Positions 1 to 5,972 of a DNA stretch of 64,000 nucleotides are shown here, one piece after another. The notes beneath the pieces are model-generated. The model was not told the DNA's origin and searched no databases. It saw nothing but the letters and a program-made list of their open reading frames with translations. This DNA comes from Desulforadius tongensis (GTDB taxonomy: Bacteria; Bacillota; Desulfotomaculia; Desulfotomaculales; Desulfohalotomaculaceae), in the NCBI RefSeq assembly GCF_016907915.1, contig NZ_JAFBCW010000011.1:23599-87598 (forward strand), read 5' to 3'. Position 1 is the first letter of the stretch, and each line of letters begins with the position of its first letter. A program made the position numbers and the translations under genes.

Positions 1-1
1 C

Positions 2-163
2 GCCCTGCCCGATTGTATTGAAGCGGCCAAGAAAGCTTTAAACGGTGCTGATCCCACCGGCGGAGCCCTTTACTTTTTCGACAATAAAACCGGAAACAGG
101 TTTCTACGCTCTTTGCCGGTAGCTTTAAAGCAGGGCAACTTAATATTCGCCTACCCCAAATAG
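2..163 (+). CDS. Spore cortex-lytic / cell wall hydrolase (SleB family), C-terminal end only
   Basis: Only the last 53 residues are inside the window; the gene starts to the left. The segment contains AAKKALNG, DPTGGALYFF and an ending in LIFAYPK. This is the typical C-terminal half of the SleB/CwlJ catalytic domain, where DPTGGA precedes the last strand. SleB-type enzymes cleave the muramic-lactam cortex of germinating spores, and relatives act in vegetative wall turnover. The family call rests on this short conserved stretch, so SleB, CwlJ or another Hydrolase_2 member cannot be separated. It is one of two sporulation-type genes in the window, the other being the coat protein near the right end. 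Confidence 0.75.
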   Translation, partial: ALPDCIEAAKKALNGADPTGGALYFFDNKTGNRFLRSLPVALKQGNLIFAYPK

Positions 164-192
164 TGGACGTAAATCGCGCCCACTATTTTAAT
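158..192 (+). terminator. Terminator of the SleB-type gene
   Basis: A 9-bp perfect inverted repeat (158-166 with 180-188) overlaps the stop codon and is followed by a T-rich tract. Confidence 0.6.
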
Positions 193-245
193 TTTATTAA
201 CAGCTGCCGGGGTTCATTACCCACTGGCCCGTACGCGGTACGGGA

Positions 246-950
246 TTATCCTGAAAGCACCAGTTCAGCCAAATAGGGCAGGTGATCTGAAGCCCGGCTG
301 GAAATTACCCGCGCCCATTTAACATGCCATTTTTTGTCAGCCAGTATATAATCTATCTTTTCCGTTGGTGAATGTGACGGGTAAGTGTTCACCGTTCTGC
401 TTTTACAAGGCAAACAATCCTTTAAAAAGCCATCCTTCAGCAGAATTTTAACCGCTTTACCCCCTGCCTGCTCATTTAAATCTCCCGTTAATATCACCGG
501 TTCTTTGATATCAATAATTTCTTTAATGTATTTGGCTTGTTTAATGCGGCTGTCTTGATCTAACCCCAGGTGAGTATTAAAAAAACTGATTTTTACATCA
601 TTTATTTTTACCTCTGCTTTTAAAAGGCCTCTGCTTTCACCTTTACCGGGTAATTTGTAGTTGCAAAAATCAACAATGGGCCAGCGGCTGAGAACAGCCG
701 TACCATAAAAAGCAATACCGGCCAGGTGAATATTGGGGCCAAAAACATAATCCATCCCGCACAGTTCCGCTATCCTTTTAGCCTGATTGCACATACCGCT
801 GCGGGGATTCCATTTATCCACTTCCTGAATACCGCAAATGTCAGCCCCGGAACTGTATATAACCCAAGCAATACGTTCCAGCGACAGCCTATTGTCCGTC
901 CCTACTCCATGCCTGATATTGTATGTTAAAACTCTTACCGCCTTCGGCAT
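246..950 (-). CDS. Endonuclease/exonuclease/phosphatase (EEP) family protein
   Basis: The 234-residue protein has the ordered EEP motifs: TYNIRHG near the N-terminus, IQEVD around residue 42, TGDLNE around 157 and a C-terminal SDHLPYLAEL. These supply the metal ligands and the catalytic His/Asp pair of the DNase I-like fold. The family cleaves phosphodiesters or phosphomonoesters in nucleic acids, inositol phosphates or sphingolipids; the substrate here is unknown. No signal peptide is seen, so it is probably cytoplasmic. I chose the ATG at 950, which follows GGGTGG, over a TTG 12 nt upstream. It is a single gene, convergent with the SleB-type gene to its left. Confidence 0.8.
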   Translation of the reverse strand: MPKAVRVLTYNIRHGVGTDNRLSLERIAWVIYSSGADICGIQEVDKWNPRSGMCNQAKRIAELCGMDYVFGPNIHLAGIAFYGTAVLSRWPIVDFCNYKLPGKGESRGLLKAEVKINDVKISFFNTHLGLDQDSRIKQAKYIKEIIDIKEPVILTGDLNEQAGGKAVKILLKDGFLKDCLPCKSRTVNTYPSHSPTEKIDYILADKKWHVKWARVISSRASDHLPYLAELVLSG

Positions 951-1035
951 ACAACCACCCAAGATATATATATATGCCCCTTATCGACAAATTAAACTTC
1001 TTTATAAAGGCCAATCACTACCATAATTATCCAGA

Positions 1036-1800
1036 TTAACCCACAAAATAAGGGCCGGTACTGTCACCCAGCTGTTTTACAACTTCCGCCAGCACCTCAC
1101 TTGAAGAATGGTGAAATACCACCTGGGCATTATCATCCCACGGGGTGGGGTCATAGTTAATTATAGCTACCTGCCGGGATAGGTAGGGTAAACCGGCCAC
1201 CGGGTAAACCTGTAAGCTGCTGCCGATTACCAGTAACAGCTGGCATCCCGTCATCACTTTTTCAGCCGTATAATAATCTTCCGGCATGGGATCACCAAAC
1301 AGCACTACATTGGGCCGCAGCAGCCCACCGCAGTGATGGCACCAGTAATTTTCTGCCAGGCGTTCCATGTCATATTCTTTTTTGCATTTCATGCAGCGGC
1401 AGCTTCTCAAATGACCATGTACTTCCCACACCTTTTGCGACCCAGCACGCTGATGCAGCCCATCAATATTTTGAGTTATCACCCCAAAAAGCCATCCTTT
1501 CTTCTCCATCTCAGCCAGCGCCTTGTGGGTTTCATTGGGTTGGGCCTGCAGGCATCCCTGCCACCATTTAAAATTATATTTATAAAAGGTGTCGGGGTCC
1601 CTTTTTAGCGCATCGATGCTGGCCACTTCCTCCGGTCTGAATTTATTCCACAGCCCGCTGTCCCTGCTGCGGAAGTCAGGAATACCGCTTTCCGTACTGA
1701 CACCGGCACCGGTTAGGGCAACGGTTTTGGCAGAGTTCTTAATTAATTTCACTAATAGTTCAATTTTATCCCGGTAATCCAACTGCAACATCCTTTCCAT
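1036..1800 (-). CDS. cobB: NAD-dependent protein deacylase, sirtuin family
   Basis: The 254-residue protein has the Sir2 signature GAGVSTESGIPDF (31-43), QNIDGLH (110-116), the catalytic His128 in EVHG, a zinc module with Cys136/139 and Cys154/157, and GSSLQVYP near the C-terminus. Sirtuins remove acyl groups from lysines using NAD and release nicotinamide and O-acyl-ADP-ribose. In bacteria a well-known target is acetyl-CoA synthetase, which is also encoded in this window about 60 kb away; that link is inference only. The start is uncertain: the ATG at 1800 has a weak ribosome site and the ATG at 1791 is equally possible. It is divergent from the GNAT gene that follows. Confidence 0.92.
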   Translation of the reverse strand: MERMLQLDYRDKIELLVKLIKNSAKTVALTGAGVSTESGIPDFRSRDSGLWNKFRPEEVASIDALKRDPDTFYKYNFKWWQGCLQAQPNETHKALAEMEKKGWLFGVITQNIDGLHQRAGSQKVWEVHGHLRSCRCMKCKKEYDMERLAENYWCHHCGGLLRPNVVLFGDPMPEDYYTAEKVMTGCQLLLVIGSSLQVYPVAGLPYLSRQVAIINYDPTPWDDNAQVVFHHSSSEVLAEVVKQLGDSTGPYFVG

Positions 1801-1884
1801 TATTATTTTCCCGTTATTTTAAAAGAGGAGTTTACCTTTCAAAAGCGAAGTTATAATTAAATTATAGCAAAGAAGGCGGTTATT

Positions 1885-2343
1885 TTGGAAATCATATACA
1901 GAAAAGCAAAAATATCCGATGTAGAAGAAATTCATCAATTAGTTTCATATTATGCTGCTAAAAATTTAATGCTGGCCAGATCCAGGTCATCATTATATGA
2001 AGGAATCAGGGAATTTACCGTGGCAGAATACAATGGCCGGGTAATCGGAGCGGGTTCATTACATATAATATGGAGTGACCTGGCTGAAATCAGAGCACTG
2101 GCGGTGCGCCCCGCCCACATCCAAAAAGGCATCGGACGCAATTTGGTAAACTTGTTTCTCAAAGAAGCCCGACAGCTGGAAATTAAAAGAGTTTTTGCCC
2201 TCACCTACCAGCAGGAGTTTTTTATTCGCTGCGGTTTTAAGGCCATTGCCAAGGAAGAATTGCCCCATAAGGTTTGGAAGGAATGCGTTAACTGCCCTCT
2301 CTTCCCCAATTGTGAAGAAAACGCGGTAATAATAAATATTTAA
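1885..2343 (+). CDS. GNAT N-acetyltransferase, short ArgA-like
   Basis: The 152-residue protein has the GNAT core: EIRALAVRPAHIQKGIGRNL holds the acetyl-CoA pyrophosphate loop (Q-x-x-G-x-G). The C-terminal part, with YQQEFFIRCGF, HKVWKECVNC and paired Cys, matches short stand-alone N-acetylglutamate synthases. If so it makes N-acetylglutamate for arginine synthesis, but other amino-acid acetyltransferases share this layout. The start is a TTG preceded by GAAGGCGG. It sits divergently from the sirtuin gene, so a deacylase and an acetyltransferase share one intergenic region. A clear terminator follows. Confidence 0.75.
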   Translation: MEIIYRKAKISDVEEIHQLVSYYAAKNLMLARSRSSLYEGIREFTVAEYNGRVIGAGSLHIIWSDLAEIRALAVRPAHIQKGIGRNLVNLFLKEARQLEIKRVFALTYQQEFFIRCGFKAIAKEELPHKVWKECVNCPLFPNCEENAVIINI

Positions 2344-2350
2344 TTATTAA

Positions 2351-2379
2351 ACCCCTACAAGATAGGTTATTGTAGGGGT
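2351..2379. terminator. Hairpin between the GNAT gene and the convergent zinc-ribbon gene
   Basis: There are 10-bp perfect arms (2351-2360 and 2370-2379), A-rich on the left, immediately after the GNAT stop. It probably ends GNAT transcription. A T-run is weak, so the mechanism is not certain. Confidence 0.55.
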
Positions 2380-2408
2380 GGATCATTTATATTAACTGTC
2401 TTTATCTT

Positions 2409-2831
2409 TTATGAAGGATTTTCCTGGCCGCCCTCTTCCTTCGGGGTGCCGCTTTGCTCGGCAGCTACCCGTATACCACATTTATAGCAATAAACACCAT
2501 CACTGGGCAATTCTATTTCACACCTGGGGCATACCAGCGGCTTGGGCTGCAGCTTTTCAATCTTACGTTCCATTTCCACGATATCTGCTTCCATCTTTTT
2601 AGTATTCTGCAGCAGCCTTTCAATTTCCCCTTCCAGCCCCATTTCACCTTTAAACTGACGGTAAACAAGTTCGCCAATGGCTTCCTTGTTATTTTCCATT
2701 ACTTTACTTAGTTTTGTTACTTCATATCTCAGTTTAGTCAACTCAATCAGTTCTGTGGGCCTGCGGGTTGCTTCTTTAGCCTTATCGCCAAACTCCTTGG
2801 CCCTCTCGCCCAGGCGATTAAAAAAATCCAT
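2409..2831 (-). CDS. Coiled-coil protein with C-terminal zinc ribbon, function unknown
   Basis: The protein has 140 residues. Residues 1-90 are charged and heptad-like (a predicted coiled coil). They are followed by CPRCEIELPSDGVYCYKCG, a CxxC pair spaced like a rubredoxin-type zinc ribbon, and then a short acidic tail. No signal peptide or membrane segment is seen. The start ATG follows GAGGGGAG. Similar small coiled-coil zinc-ribbon proteins are common in spore-forming Firmicutes without a proven role. It lies 50 bp downstream of the chemoreceptor-like gene on the same strand and may be co-transcribed with it. Confidence 0.75.
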   Translation of the reverse strand: MDFFNRLGERAKEFGDKAKEATRRPTELIELTKLRYEVTKLSKVMENNKEAIGELVYRQFKGEMGLEGEIERLLQNTKKMEADIVEMERKIEKLQPKPLVCPRCEIELPSDGVYCYKCGIRVAAEQSGTPKEEGGQENPS

Positions 2832-2881
2832 ATTTTCTCCCCTCTCAAGTAGACTTACTTATATATTATCACTTTATTTAC

Positions 2882-3733
2882 TTACTGCATAGCAGATAGT
2901 TTTTGTGAAAACTTGTTTATATCATCAGCCAGTTGACTTAACTGATTTACAGCATAAACAATTTGTTCGGTGGCAGTAACCTGCCGTTCCGTCAGCTTAT
3001 TGTTTTCTTCAACGCTATTAATGATGCCCCTCATTGATTCCTCTAAGTTTTTCATAATGGAGGATATCTTTTTAACAGAAACGGCACTGTGTTCCGCCAA
3101 CTTTCTGACCTCTTCCGCCACCACAGCAAAACCCTTTCCGTGTTCACCGGCCCGGGCCGCCTCTATGGCTGCGTTAAGCCCCAGCAGTTTAGTTTGGTCA
3201 GCCACTTTACGGATAAATTGCAGCACCTCGTCTGTATCCTCCAGATGTTTTTCCACATCATTAATGGACCCGCTCAATGTATCGCCATAATTTTTAATAA
3301 AGTTAGATACCTCATTGATAATCTCCGGCACCTGCTCCACCGTGGCATTAAGCTGCTCACCCATACCGGCCAGCTGCTGGGCTTGTTCATTTAGTTCCCT
3401 CAGCATTTCTTCTTTTTGCTTGGCCAAAAACCACATTAATTTGGCCACTTTAGTTTCCACAAATATACTTTCCGCTGACTTATATTTTTCAATTTTTTCC
3501 CGTAATTCCTCAACCCCTGTAACATCAATGATAATTTCCAAGCCGGGCTGTTTTAACAATTCAACAAAATCTGTATAGGTGGGTATGCCGATTTCCCTGG
3601 CAAACTGCATCCCTTTGGCATCTTCTTTTATATCCGCAATTCCCATTATATGCACCTGGTCTATGTTTTTAAAAGCCCGCAGCATAGCATAACCACCTCT
3701 GCCACCACCAATAATACCTATAGCAGTCAACAC
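2882..3733 (-). CDS. Soluble chemoreceptor-like protein: Rossmann-like N-domain plus MCP signalling domain
   Basis: Residues 1-100 look like a dinucleotide-binding fold: [13 protein letters not shown] matches GxGxxG, followed by GIADI and later IIIDVTG. A helical linker leads to a methyl-accepting signalling hairpin whose tip is [20 protein letters not shown] (about residues 195-214). There is no transmembrane segment, so it should be cytoplasmic. At 283 residues the signalling part is short compared with full MCPs. It would couple a ligand or redox-nucleotide signal to CheA/CheW, but no che gene is near. The start is a GTG after GGGGTGATGA. The ligand is inference from the fold only. Confidence 0.85.
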   Translation of the reverse strand: MLTAIGIIGGGRGGYAMLRAFKNIDQVHIMGIADIKEDAKGMQFAREIGIPTYTDFVELLKQPGLEIIIDVTGVEELREKIEKYKSAESIFVETKVAKLMWFLAKQKEEMLRELNEQAQQLAGMGEQLNATVEQVPEIINEVSNFIKNYGDTLSGSINDVEKHLEDTDEVLQFIRKVADQTKLLGLNAAIEAARAGEHGKGFAVVAEEVRKLAEHSAVSVKKISSIMKNLEESMRGIINSVEENNKLTERQVTATEQIVYAVNQLSQLADDINKFSQKLSAMQ

Positions 3734-3924
3734 TCATCACCCCATTAGCATAAATTACGTAATTTTTCACAAATTCATTTACAGTATTCTTCTTTGTAAA
3801 GTAGATTTTTCCTCCCTCAGAACATTTAATATTTCAAATATTCTTGCAAGAAAAAAATTATGCCAAAAGGTAAAGTATTCAGGTTAAACAGGCTGCGGAG
3901 CACCCACAGCCCGGTACATATTAA

Positions 3925-3957
3925 AAAAGCAAAGGGTTTGGCATACCCTTTGCTTTT
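3925..3957 (-). terminator. Terminator of the rhomboid gene
   Basis: A 13-bp perfect stem (3925-3937 with 3945-3957) is followed on the minus strand by a run of T. It sits 7 bp after the rhomboid stop. Confidence 0.8.
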
Positions 3958-3963
3958 CTACCT

Positions 3964-4623
3964 TCATATCCTTTTGCATGACGGGACAAAGAACCGCACT
4001 AAAACGGCGCCGGTTAAAAAACCGCCGATATGGGCCCACCAGGCCACACTTTGGGTAGAAGCTGACGAAACCGTAACTTGATTGATCACCTGTAAGAAAA
4101 ACCAAAAACCTAAAAATAACACCGCCGGTATACGAATGATGTTAATAAATATACCGATGGGCAGCAGTGTTAAAACCCTGGCCCTGGGATACAGTACCAG
4201 GTAAGCACCCAGTACACCGGCAATGGCACCGCTGGCCCCAACCATCGGCACTGTGGAATGAGGCATTGAATAAACATGGGTTAATGTAGCTATATATCCT
4301 GTAAAGAGGTAGAAAATAAGAAAACGCCCGTGTCCCATGCGATCTTCCACATTATCCCCAAAAATCCACAGGTAAAGCATATTGCCTAACAGGTGAAACC
4401 AGCCGCCATGCAAAAACATTGTAGTGGTAAGCCTGCTCACCATTTCCACCGGCCCATAAATATCCAGCAGGTGATAGGGTACCACAGCATAGTTCATAAT
4501 AAATTCATGGGCATAAAAACCAAGGGACTTTTGATAAAGAAATACCGCAATATTGATAGCTATTAAAATATAGTTAACAACAGGTACCCTTGATGAAGCA
4601 ATGTCATCCTTCAGCGGAATCGT
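3964..4623 (-). CDS. Rhomboid family intramembrane serine protease, apparent ACG start
   Basis: The frame gives 219 residues with about six membrane spans. The rhomboid motifs are present: HLLGNMLYLWIFGDNVED on the second span region, the catalytic GASGAIAG serine motif, and the histidine in WWAHIGGFLTG. The N-terminus reads IPLKDDI then RVPVVNY, the usual opening of this subfamily after the initiator Met. At the Met position the codon is ACG (4621-4623), placed 7 nt after AGGAGGGG. No ATG, GTG or TTG lies in frame upstream of residue 43. The nearby ATG abutting the ribosome site is in another frame and stops after eight codons. Either ACG (or the following ATT) initiates, or the base is an error. 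It follows the 98-residue gene by 13 bp. Confidence 0.85.
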   Translation of the reverse strand, partial: TIPLKDDIASSRVPVVNYILIAINIAVFLYQKSLGFYAHEFIMNYAVVPYHLLDIYGPVEMVSRLTTTMFLHGGWFHLLGNMLYLWIFGDNVEDRMGHGRFLIFYLFTGYIATLTHVYSMPHSTVPMVGASGAIAGVLGAYLVLYPRARVLTLLPIGIFINIIRIPAVLFLGFWFFLQVINQVTVSSASTQSVAWWAHIGGFLTGAVLVRFFVPSCKRI

Positions 4624-4636
4624 AAAACATCCCCTC

Positions 4637-4933
4637 CTACCGGCTGTAACCCTTTTCTTTTAAGAAATCTATGCCCTTCCTGCTTACAACCACCGGAAAA
4701 CTGGCCACATAACCCGGGCGCAGGAAAAATTTCGGCTTGCATCCACCGGCCACCAGCCAACCCTCCTGCAGCATTCTTTTTAACATGGTGATGACTTGTT
4801 CTTCCGTTAAACCGGTACGTTCCATAAATATCTGCATTACCATTTCTTGAAATAAAATTTGTTTCTGGGCTTGATAAAGCTCTGCCAGCAGCTGACCTAG
4901 TTTTTCTCTATCGTCAAAATCCACTTGTTTCAT
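4637..4933 (-). CDS. Conserved-looking hypothetical protein, 98 aa, possible winged helix
   Basis: I do not recognise the family. The protein is mostly helical, with a central stretch (FMERTGLTEEQVITMLKRML) that reads like a helix-turn-helix, then a basic C-terminus ending KGIDFLKEKGYSR that could be a wing. There is no membrane span or Cys motif. It has a strong AGGAGG ribosome site and is the first gene of a two-gene unit with the rhomboid protease. A role in regulating that unit is only a guess. Confidence 0.65.
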   Translation of the reverse strand: MKQVDFDDREKLGQLLAELYQAQKQILFQEMVMQIFMERTGLTEEQVITMLKRMLQEGWLVAGGCKPKFFLRPGYVASFPVVVSRKGIDFLKEKGYSR

Positions 4934-5055
4934 CTGCGCCTCCTAATAATATTAAATTATTAATAACTATATATTAAGTATACAGGTATTGTGAAAAAAT
5001 CGGCAGGTTATCACTGTCATTATTTACAATATATACATAATATCTTTAATCTTAC

Positions 5056-5274
5056 TCATTTGATTAAAAGTTCCAGTACCCGCCCGGTAATAACTAATCC
5101 AGAAAGCAGGCAAACCGCGTACGCCGATATTTTGGCCAGATCAGTATCTTCTGCTTCCAACCAAGCAGCCGCCCGGTCGACTAAATTAAGTTTAACCCTG
5201 CGTATTTTAATCAAACGTCTGTTGGCTGTGAGCAGCGGCTGTTTGCGTGAAACGGACGAAACGGATTGGATCAT
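5056..5274 (-). CDS. Small membrane protein, 72 aa, unknown
   Basis: The ATG at 5274 follows GGGAGGG by 6 nt. The N-terminal half is basic. The C-terminal half has one hydrophobic span (ISAYAVCLLSGLVITGRVL) ending LELLIK, so it is probably a tail-anchored single-span protein. No family is recognised. A 41-bp palindrome lies directly upstream of its ribosome site. Confidence 0.55.
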   Translation of the reverse strand: MIQSVSSVSRKQPLLTANRRLIKIRRVKLNLVDRAAAWLEAEDTDLAKISAYAVCLLSGLVITGRVLELLIK

Positions 5275-5287
5275 ACAGCGCCCTCCC

Positions 5288-5328
5288 AAAACACATGTTT
5301 GGTATATATTATACCAAACATGTGTTTT
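5288..5328. repeat. 41-bp perfect palindrome in an intergenic leader
   Basis: Arms 5288-5306 and 5310-5328 are perfect 19-bp reverse complements around a 3-nt centre. It lies between two minus-strand genes and touches the ribosome site of the downstream one. It may be a terminator or attenuator of the upstream 84-residue gene, or an operator. The plus-strand reading has a T-run on its right; the minus-strand reading has only four T. Confidence 0.7.
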
Positions 5329-5352
5329 TGTCCAGGGCTTTTTATTAAAAAT

Positions 5353-5607
5353 TTAATTATCTTTATTGTTATTTCGCAGGCTTTCTTCCATCATTTCGGC
5401 AGCCAATCTCAGGGTTGAAGTGGTATGGGTAATTAGAATTTCATAAAGCATCAACGGCAAAACCTCCTGTAAATTGGGTTTAACTTCCCCGGTGCTTACC
5501 CTCTTGTTTACAATATCCCCCGCCCGGTTGAGAGCAATGTTAACCAGATGCTCAATCTCCTGTTGGTGATCCTTTACAAACTTTTCTACATCAATTGTTG
5601 TTGACAT
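5353..5607 (-). CDS. Hypothetical protein, 84 aa
   Basis: The ATG at 5607 follows a GAGGAAGGTGG ribosome site. The protein is helical and acidic, with no Cys pairs, signal peptide or membrane span, and ends in an Asn-rich tail (RNNNKDN). I do not recognise it. It precedes the small membrane protein gene on the same strand with the 41-bp palindrome between them. Confidence 0.6.
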   Translation of the reverse strand: MSTTIDVEKFVKDHQQEIEHLVNIALNRAGDIVNKRVSTGEVKPNLQEVLPLMLYEILITHTTSTLRLAAEMMEESLRNNNKDN

Positions 5608-5799
5608 ATTTTCCACCTTCCTCAATTTGTTTCCAGGTAAAATTCAACAATTTTGATATAGTATCCTGCTTTATCTATAATACAGCATCTAATACAGTAT
5701 CATATTTTTCCAAAAAATGTTACATTCATTTCGGTACTATTTTTTATTCCTTAAGCATATGATGATAAAGTCTTAAAATTTCGAGGGGGGTGACGCATT

Positions 5800-5916
5800 C
5801 TGAAAACCGGTGACACCATTGACATTTTTGAAATCAATAAAGATCTGCTGGATGAAATTCTTTGTGCCGTGGGGCTGGAAAAAATCCCCTCAATGGAAAA
5901 AAATCCCGTCAAGTAA
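5800..5916 (+). CDS. Possible 38-residue small protein with CTG start
   Basis: A purine-rich GAGGGGGGTGA (5783-5793) is followed 6 nt later by CTG and an open frame of 38 codons beginning LKTGDTIDIFEINKDLLDEI. The stop at 5914 lies inside the loop of a terminator. No ATG, GTG or TTG start fits the ribosome site. It could be a real small protein, a leader peptide or a decayed gene remnant. Confidence 0.35.
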   Translation: MKTGDTIDIFEINKDLLDEILCAVGLEKIPSMEKNPVK

Positions 5917-5934
5917 GCGACGGGATTTTTTCTA
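5899..5934. terminator. Bidirectional terminator
   Basis: A stem of about 9 bp (5902-5910 with 5919-5927) is flanked by A-runs on the left and T-runs on the right. It can end both the small plus-strand frame and adhE on the minus strand. Confidence 0.8.
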
Positions 5935-5972
5935 TCCTGAAAAATGGCATCTTACTGAGTATCCTGAAAAGG

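Noticed and set aside
4497..4499. First in-frame ATG of the rhomboid gene as its start
   Set aside because: It lacks a ribosome site and would delete the conserved N-terminal span that reads IPLKDDI onward.
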